NCBI RefSeq assembly: GCF_029867415.1
Contig: NW_026705147.1
Location: forward strand, 372,001 to 436,000
Direction of reading: 5' to 3'
DNA length: 64,000 bases
From: Vicia villosa
Lineage: Eukaryota; Streptophyta; Magnoliopsida; Fabales; Fabaceae
The notes below the pieces were generated by a model. It searched no databases. It was not told the DNA's origin and worked only from the letters and a program-made list of their open reading frames with translations. Shown one piece after another: positions 57,051 through 64,000 of the stretch. Made by a program: the position numbers and the translations under genes. Position 1 is the stretch's first letter. Each line of letters starts with the position of its first letter.

Positions 57051-58251
57051 TGAAGGATAGAAAAACACTTAGAAAGGGGGGGGATTGAATAAGTGTGACT
57101 TTAAATCTTGGACGATAAAAATAAATTGCACAATAATTTTTATCCTGGTTCGCTGTTAACGAAGCTACTCCAGTCCACCCCCGCAGAGATGATTTACCTC
57201 AACCTGAGGATTTAATCCACTAATCGCACGGATTACAATGGTTTTCCACTTAGTCCACGACTAAGTCTTCCAGAGTCTACAGATCACAACTTGATCACTC
57301 CAGGAACACTGCTTAGACAACTTCTAAGACTTTTCTAGAGTCTACTGATCAACCTGATCACTCTAGTTACAAACTGCTCAGCCAACTGCTAAGACTTCCT
57401 AGAGTATACTGATCACACGATCACTCTAGTTCCTTACAATTTAATGTAATCTATTCAAGAGTTTACAAATGCTTCTTAAAAGCTATAATCACAAACTGTG
57501 ATATTTCTCTTATAGTTTAAGCTTAATCTCACTAAGATATTACAACAGCAATGTAGTGAGTTGATGAAGATTCTGAGCTTTGATTGAATAGCGTTTCAGC
57601 AAGTTTATTTTCGTTCAGAGTTGTTAAGAATTGGTAACCTTGCTTCTCATCAGAACTTCATATTTATAGGCGTTGAGAAGATGACCGTTGAGTGCATTTA
57701 ATGCTTTGCGTGTTCCGTACAGCATTGCATTTAATGTTATACGCTTTTGTCAACTACCTCGAGCCTTGTTCACGCTGTGTCTACTGACGTTGCCTTTAGT
57801 AGCTTTAACGTTCCTTTTGTCAGTCAGCGTAGTCTGCCACCTGTACTTCCTTCTGATCTGATGTTTGTGAATACGACGTTTGAATATCATCAGAGTCAAA
57901 CAGCTTGGTGCATAGCATCTTCTGATCTTCTGATCTTGAAGTGCTTCTGTTGCGTGATACCATCTTCTGATCTTCAGTGCTTCTGATCTCATGTTCTTCT
58001 GATGCTTCCATAGACCCATGTTCTGATTCTGCTTCGACCATCTTCTGATGTCTTGCCAGACCATGTTCTGATGTTGCATGCTGAACCATTTGAGACACAA
58101 CTTCTGAGCGCTGAATTATGCGTACTCTTTATATATATTTCCTGAAAGGGAAATTGCATTGGATTAGAGTACCATATTATCTTAAGCAAAATTCATATTA
58201 TTGTTATCATCAAAACTAAGATAATTGATAAGAACAAATCTTGTTCTAACA
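57051..58251 (-). repeat. S-c 5' LTR
   Basis: 1201 bp; TATA box (minus) 57661-57669; hairpin repeats about 57270-57430; TCAGAA cluster in reverse at about 57880-58110. Followed by GGGGC at 58252-58256. Confidence 0.95.
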
Positions 58252-58844
58252 GGGGCAACGTTCAAAGCATCCATGCCTTCTCATAGTGTCAGTTTCACAG
58301 GATCATATCCCCACAGAGTAGTCCTCGAGAAGATATCTTCAAATGTTCTCTTGCCAACAGAGATTTAGCTCCCCTACGAAGTTTACATCTTCGACTCTGC
58401 CAGTTCCCCGATATTTTTCTTTTCTCCATACAGGGTTATTCATCTCTCTTATCCCCGGTCAGGGTATGTCCAGATCAATCATTCAAATTACTTCTTTCCC
58501 CAAGCAGAAGTCAAAGATCCCCTGCTGAGTATCCTTGAGCATGGAGCGGGAGTTCCTACTAAAACAGAAGACTTATACTCTGTATTCTTCACAACAGTCA
58601 GAGATTTATTTTCCCCGCCAGACTATTCTATGATTTACTATCATCGTCGATAATATGTTGCATACATACATCATTCATAATCAATCATTACACAAATACA
58701 TACCATGCATCATGACATTGCATGCTTCTAATTTTGTTTTTCAGGTAAGCTCCCGAGCGGACGAATATCATCAAAATCAAATTTTCTTCTCCAAAAGCAA
58801 TCTGCACGAATATTCGTTCTGATAATCATTCATATCAAACTCTC

Positions 58845-59280
58845 ATCACATTAGTCCCCTGACAGTGAAATATCACATTAGTCCCCTGGCAATGATATGT
58901 TACATCAGTCCCCTGGCTGTAACCAAGATCTACTCCTATCATGTTAGTCCCCTGGCGATGATGTACAACTACAACTTATTACATTGGTCTCCGAGCAGTA
59001 TTAAGTTATCTCCCTATCATGTTAGTCCCCCGACAATGATATATCTACATCAATCCCCTGGCAGTAATCAAAATCCTTCTCATCATGTTAGTCCCCTGGC
59101 GGTGATCAGTTGGCCCTTATCATATTAGTCCCCCGACAATGATATATCTACATCAGTCCCCTGGCAGTAATCGAAATCCTTCTTATCATGTTAGTCCCCT
59201 GGCGATGATCAGTTGGCCCTTATCATATTAGCCCCCTAGCAATGACATCTACATCAGTCCCTTGGCAGTAATCAAAATTT
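58845..59280 (+). repeat. Degenerate ~34-bp repeats organised in ~103-bp units, G-c 3' region
   Basis: About a dozen (T/C)(A/C)(G/A)TCCC(C/T)TGGC-type words, alternating with ATGATAT, TAATC and GATCAGTTGGCCCTTATCAT. The larger unit repeats at about 59089 and 59191. Confidence 0.75.
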
Positions 59281-59285
59281 TTCCA

Positions 59286-59430
59286 AGATCTAATTCAGTT
59301 ACTACGAACGGTGCTGACACGATCAACCTTCAAAGATCTAATTCTATCATCACGAATGGTGTAGACACGATCATCCTTCCAAGGTCTAATTCAGTTACTA
59401 CGAACAGTACTGAGACGATCGACATTCAAA
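59286..59430 (+). repeat. 48-bp tandem repeat, 3 copies, G-c 3' region
   Basis: A(G/A)ATCTAATTC-type starts at 59286, 59334 and 59382; each unit has CACGAA or TACGAAC, then a GACACGATC-type word. Confidence 0.8.
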
Positions 59431-59738
59431 TCAATCAAACAAACATCTGATGGCATCTTCAAGCCCATCTCCTTCAAACGCCTTTCAGTACTTCAAGCTC
59501 GGATATAGTCTAACGTACGACTTATTCTGACTTTCATATTTATCCAGATCAAATGGCATCTTTAAGCCTGTCGCATACATATTTTCCAACACTTGGACGG
59601 CATCTTTAAGCCTGTCTTCGGCAAAAGTCCCTGCTTCAGCTAGGGCAAATTCCTGGGTATTCTAGTGTTCAATCCTCTTCTACCTTCAGATTCCGACAGA
59701 CACACAAGCCAATCTACATCCTCAGGTATAAGAAGATT

Positions 59739-59750
59739 GAACAGGGGAAG
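59739..59750 (+). other. G-c polypurine tract
   Basis: GAACAGGGGAAG one base before the LTR start TGTCATACC. Confidence 0.85.
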
Positions 59751-59751
59751 T

Positions 59752-62700
59752 TGTCATACCCCAAAATTTGCCCATCATATTTATTCATATTTCATTCCAT
59801 CTGACTTTCAAATGCTCAAAGATACACAAGAATGAAGCATGCAGTCTCTCTCCTAAACAACAACCTCTAAACTAGGGTTTTGTATTTCTCAAAGTAAAAT
59901 CAAGTTCTAAGACCTCAAATGAATCCCATGGCCTCTCATATGCTTCAAAGGGTCCTCATGCCAATTTTCAAGCTCTGATTCATAGGATTGCTCTGTCAAC
60001 TGCTCAAATGATCAATAGGCGACTCGTTTGACCTAAAAGTCAACTGTGGTCAAAATACAGTCAAAATTCCTGATTTTTGGTCAACATCCTCATTTTGAAG
60101 TATCATTCATCATTTGATCAAGGATTGATCATGATTCATCAAGGAAAGATCGAAAATCCACAAGAGTACAAAGTTGCTAAATTAGGGTTCATAAGAGAAA
60201 GTCAACAGAACTTTGACCGACCATAACTTTTACATGGAACATCAGAAATTTCCCGTCAAAACCTCATTTTGAAGGAAATTGAATTCTCTACAATTTTGTC
60301 TATCACAAGCCAAGTCCAAAAATGCTTCATTTGAGAGATATGGATCAAAACATTACAGGTCTTTCTAGAAGCTCGCAAAAAGCTGTTTTTTGTCAGGAGC
60401 CATATCATCAAGATAAAATCCTCAAATGGAAAAAAGCTTCCAAAGTGGCTTATATAGGACATCTGGGGCTTTCCAAAAAGTCCTAGATCATCTCCATACG
60501 ATCAATATTGAATGAGTTATGACAGTCAGAAGTTGGCCAAAAAATTGAAAAATGCATGAAATCCCAAGTGAATAATTCTGTGTTTTTAAGTAATGGACCA
60601 TGGATTATGGATTACCCACGTGATTTTGAGATCAAAATCGGCCCAAATACTATTTGATTCTTATTTTATGATTTTATTGTATTTATTTTTGGATTTATTT
60701 ACTTAAATCCAATATAAATCAAATAAAATAAAAATAAATCAAATTAAATCATGTAAGATTTTCCATTCATTAAAACAAGTCCAAATTCATCCCATATGGC
60801 CAAATTCACGTGGAAATATGTAGAAAATAGATTGGGGATAAACTTGGAAAGATTTCATGCAAGAATCAAAATCAATTTCTTTTTCAATCAAGCATTGATT
60901 CTTTCCTTAAGATTCTAACCTAATTCTCTCATCTATATATACTCAAGACCATTCAGCATCAAGGGGACGAAAAACCTTGCCTCACAAAGCCCTAGAAAAC
61001 TCTCCAAAAATATCAAAATTAGGGCACGGGTAAAGAACAAATTTCAAAAGGATTCAAGGACAACCGATCACACCAATCAACTTCTGAGGCATTGCAAGTT
61101 GGCGAATGGCAGGTATTTGCTACAAAATTGGCGTAGCCAAACTGTAGCAAAATTCAAGCAGTTTCCTAGCTAATTTAATTGCAGGTTTTCAGGAAGAATA
61201 TAATGAAAGGGCGCAGCACGTGTGGCTGTTTGATTTGCTGGTCAGCTATTCAACCCCTATCCGCACACATGGCAAGCCCCCATTCGGTGGTCAACGATTC
61301 AGCCCAGCCCTCTCTCTATATACCATTGGTTCACTCGCGCAGTGGGGTCCACCGTGTTGACCAATCCTTTCCATTAACTTAGACGTTTTGTTTTTGTTTT
61401 ATTGTGATGATGTATTAAACAGATAGCATAGGAAGCAAAAGTGGCGAGAATACAATGCAAGCAACCTCCAAAACATGGGTTCGATCCCCAGGCTACGCAG
61501 TTTTATTTTTATCAGTTTCATGATCATAGATCCAGTGCTCTTTGTCAATCAACGCGCACGGTAGGCATCATCATTCCAGCCATCAAGATCTCTCCTATCC
61601 TAGATCCAAGGGCCCAGACACTCAATTCCATCATGCACCATCAAGGAATCAGCACACAGAATCGAAGCTAAGTTTTTAATCTTTTTAGTTTTTTTTTAAT
61701 TACATATTTCTTTTTTTCCTGAATTATTTTCTTTTTCTTTTACTCATTCATTATTTTTTCTAAAAATTGTATATTAACTAAATAATGTTGCATTTTGACA
61801 TTTATTTTTTTTAATCAAAAACTCGATTCTTTTATAATTTCATCAAAAAACTATTTCTTTAACATTTAAAGATTAATTTTTTTGCACATATCTTTTTTTC
61901 AATTAAATAAATAATTTTTAGGTTTGTTAACCTCGATTCATTTAGAAACCCTAATAGCCTTAGTTGTTTTTTTAAAACCTTGTTCCCTAAAAAAATCAGG
62001 GTTTGCCCTGAATCTTTTCAAAAACCTTTCCCTTTTATTTTTAATTTATTTAAACATTTTATTTTTGTTATGTAATAATTTTATAAAATAGTTACTTATA
62101 TAATTAATTATTTTACTTGGTTTGTTTGCACCAATTAGGGTTTGTGTAATTAATCAATAGATCTATAATGCACTAACCTTTTCTCTTCTTAATTTTTCAG
62201 GGCTGATCAAGGAGCGACGAAGGCTCAAGATGTGTAAATTAATTATTGTTCTCTCTTATTTTCTGCCTTTATTTTTCTGTTACCCTATAAGGGTTTTATT
62301 ATAATAGATTAGGTTTATTTTCCGCCTTTTAATTTCCCCCAGCCCCGCAGGTGTTTATTGTAATAGCGTAGGATTTTAACTGTTTTATTTTCTGCCATGG
62401 TTAGTAATCTAGGGAGTGCAAGCCTATAATTAATCTAGAATCACCTAATTACAAGATAATATAATTGAATTAAATCACGTGATTGTGAACCCACACACCT
62501 TTAGGGTAACCCTTCTTGTTGCCTGTTGTCTGTTGCCTGTTGCCTGTTGCCTCTAATTATACTAAAAAATAGTCAAGTCCCTCGACTCCGAGGATACCTA
62601 AAAGCAAGGTTGCCTTTAAAAGATTGAAAATCATCATATGAGATTATGTCCCTCGATGCTGCCTCGGAAAAAAAATGATGATTGTCCATATTGCTAAGGT

Positions 62701-63273
62701 ATCCTCGCCTGTTGCCTAAAAATGACTATTATATCCTTCCCTTAGACTACCTGCCCTCTTTATGGCAAGGGACAGTCTTGTGGCAAACGATAACTTCGAT
62801 GACCATTCAACATCCAATTGAAAGACTTCCTGCCCTCTCATGGTATGGATAGACCCTTTCGCCCGAAAGACTTAAAGAACAAAAAAGACAATCTTAGGGT
62901 AGGTGTTCTTAAATGCTTGCTCACATTCAATTCAAAATTCAAAATGCTTTTCACACCTCCTTTTCAAATCAATTCAAAAAGGCCACGCTTATTTACAAGC
63001 TAAAGTCCTTAACAAATCTTTTTCCTATTCACACACTACACTTACTTTCAAATAATTCAAACATTCAAAAGTGAGCTAAGCAATTAAGAGCCCATGGATA
63101 ACCATGGATACAAAGGGTGCTTACACCGTCCCTTTGTATAACCTACCCCCCGAACTCAATCTCTTTTAAAAGGTCTTTCATGTTCTTTTTGTCTTTCCAA
63201 TTGGATAAAATAAAAGTCGGTGGCGACTCTTGCTTACCACAGCATTTCTTTAAAGTTAGTTCACCGTATTACA
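59752..63273 (+). repeat. G-c 3' LTR
   Basis: 3522 bp, from TGTCATACCCCAAAATTTGC to CACCGTATTACA. TATA-like CTATATATA at 60933-60941. It is related to the G-a LTR at both ends and in patches (for example AAAAATGCTTCATTTGAGAG at 60320), with diverged middle parts. T-rich low-complexity DNA lies at 61675-62110. A GGTTCGATCCC word at 61478-61488 resembles a tRNA B box. Confidence 0.9.
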
Positions 63274-64000
63274 GTGTGTGTAATGTGAAAGATTTTAGCA
63301 TGTGAAGTGAGCCTAATATCATGGGAGTGTATGTGATTTTCATATCATCTACAGGTTCAAGTTTGTATGGGGTTTCACCCTCATAACCTATGCCAACTCT
63401 CTTGTTTCCACTAACAACATATATCATAGAGGCAAGTTGACTTCTACCAATACCTCTAGATAAGAACTTCCTGAAACTCAAGTCATATTCTTTAAGAATA
63501 TTGTTCAAGCTTGGAATAGACTTTTCTGAACCAGAAGATGACTCAACATCTTTGGATAGTTTTAAAACTTTTTCTTTGAGTTCAGAATTTTCTAATTCAA
63601 GCTTCTTAGTTTCAGATACAAAGAGCTTGCTCAGCTTTTTTGTATTTGATACTAAGCTTAGCCTTGATTTTAAGAATTTCAGCCAAACTGGAAGCTAACT
63701 CATCTCTTGACAGTTCAGAAAATACCTCTTTAGAGTCAGAGTCTGATTCTGATGTAGATTCTGATTCAGCATCCACAGTAGCCATCAGCGCTATGTTGGC
63801 TTGCTCGTCTTCAGAGTCTGATTCTGATTCTGATGAATCTGAATCATCCCAAGTTGCCATAAGACCTTTCTTCCTCTGGAACTTCTTCTTGGGTTCCTCC
63901 CTCTGAAGCTTTGGACACTCACTCTTGTAATGTCCTGGCTCCTTGCACTCAAAGCATGTGACCTTCTTTTTGTCAGATCTTCTGAGTCCAGAAGATTCTC
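63274..64000 (-). pseudogene. gag: S-d: SIRE gag fragment disrupted by G-c
   Basis: Minus-strand gag, continuing past the right edge of the window. It matches the middle of the other gag genes. The segment LKEYDLSFRKFLSRGIGRSQ, the coiled-coil region, the acidic Ser/Glu part and the knuckle region are all present; the knuckle (63925-63965) is CFECKEPGHYKSEC-like. Damage: a deletion of about 31 bp near 63329, an extra T in the T-run near 63640 that shifts the frame, and truncation at 63274 by insertion of G-c. It is the outermost and oldest layer in the window. The N-terminal coding part should lie right of the window and the C-terminal part left of it, beyond G-c. Confidence 0.85.

Larger units (their letters stand above)
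32555..58251 (-). mobile_element. S-c: SIRE-like element with intact gag and pol, env deleted
   Basis: Minus-strand element, 9186 bp once G-b and one copy of its target duplication are removed. The 5' LTR is 57051-58251 (1201 bp), the primer site 57037-57048, gag 55050-56963, pol 52031-55165, the 3' noncoding part 50286-52030 and the polypurine tract 50272-50285. The 3' LTR is split by G-b: 32555-33419 plus 49936-50271, 865 + 336 = 1201 bp. Target duplication GGGGC is at 32550-32554 and 58252-58256. I saw one LTR difference (32851 A, 57347 G). Full enzyme frame plus near-identical LTRs suggest a recent insertion from an element able to move. Confidence 0.95.
58257..59738 (+). other. G-c noncoding body, right part
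   Basis: Resumes after S-c. It aligns in reverse with G-a around 18140-19450 (for example CTTCCCCAAGCAGAAGTC and CAGGATCATATCCCCACAG). It contains the repeat arrays at 58845-59280 and 59286-59430 and three TGGCATCTT(T/C)AAGCC words (59452-59605). No credible gene. Confidence 0.7.
28253..63273 (+). mobile_element. G-c: Ogre-like non-autonomous element, split by S-a and S-c
   Basis: Plus-strand member of the G-a family. The 5' LTR end is 28253-28510 (the rest is displaced by S-a to the left of the window), and the primer site is 28515-28532. A decayed gag-like gene lies at 30153-30965, and noncoding body at 30966-32554 and 58257-59738. The polypurine tract is 59739-59750 and the 3' LTR 59752-63273. 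It sits inside a SIRE gag (S-d); the right flanking 5 bp is GTGTG. The 5' LTR fragment and the 3' LTR differ at roughly 16 of 258 positions by eye, making it the oldest measurable element here. Confidence 0.85.

Noticed and set aside
1..64000. tRNA, rRNA, microRNA or cellular protein genes
   Set aside because: I found no sequence on either strand with the structure or motifs needed; everything long enough to judge belongs to the retrotransposons.

Overview
The window is plant repeat DNA with no cellular gene that I can support. It is a nest of LTR retrotransposons. SIRE/Maximus-type Ty1-copia elements with env-like coding capacity, together with very long-LTR Ogre/Tat-type Ty3-gypsy relatives (Arg-type primer site, LTRs starting TGTCATACCCC), suggest a large-genome legume, most likely of the pea/vetch/faba bean group. 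That assignment is inference from element families, not from a host gene.

Element names used here: S-a to S-d are SIRE-like copies and G-a to G-c are Ogre-like copies. Layout by nesting level: (0) S-d, a broken SIRE gag on the minus strand, 63274-64000. (1) G-c, a plus-strand Ogre-like element inserted into S-d. Its 5' LTR end is at 28253-28510, its body is at 28511-32554 and 58257-59751, and its 3' LTR is at 59752-63273. The rest of its 5' LTR lies left of the window. (2) Two minus-strand SIRE elements inside G-c: S-a (before base 1 to 28252) in its 5' LTR, and S-c (32555-58251) in its body. (3) Three elements inside those: S-b (plus, 1715-10562) in the pol of S-a, G-a (minus, 14304-27143) in the leader of S-a, and G-b (minus, 33420-49930) in the 3' LTR of S-c. 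Exact 5-bp target-site duplications support four insertions: S-b GAATA, G-a GCTTG, G-b CATAG, S-c GGGGC. With these removed, the interrupted sequences rejoin.

Coding capacity is divided between copies. S-c has intact gag and a full protease-integrase-reverse transcriptase-RNase H frame but only a stub of the env-like gene. S-b has intact gag and an intact 819-codon env-like gene but has lost nearly all of pol. S-a has intact gag and a pol broken by stops, a deletion and the S-b insertion. The Ogre-like elements encode only a short Gag-like protein with no capsid region, made of a coiled coil plus two copies of a CHHC-knuckle module. They look like gag-only passengers that would depend on other elements for enzymes.

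The noncoding parts are the least ordinary. All three Ogre-like elements carry different tandem arrays near the 3' end (70 bp, 80 bp, and about 35/103 bp plus 48 bp) but share a conserved noncoding core. The SIRE copies share a promoter-like leader before env, a 3 x 20 bp set of polypurine tracts, and a gag-pol overlap in the +1 frame with a conserved CTT-GGC. LTR divergence judged by eye rises from the inner elements outwards, as the nesting predicts.
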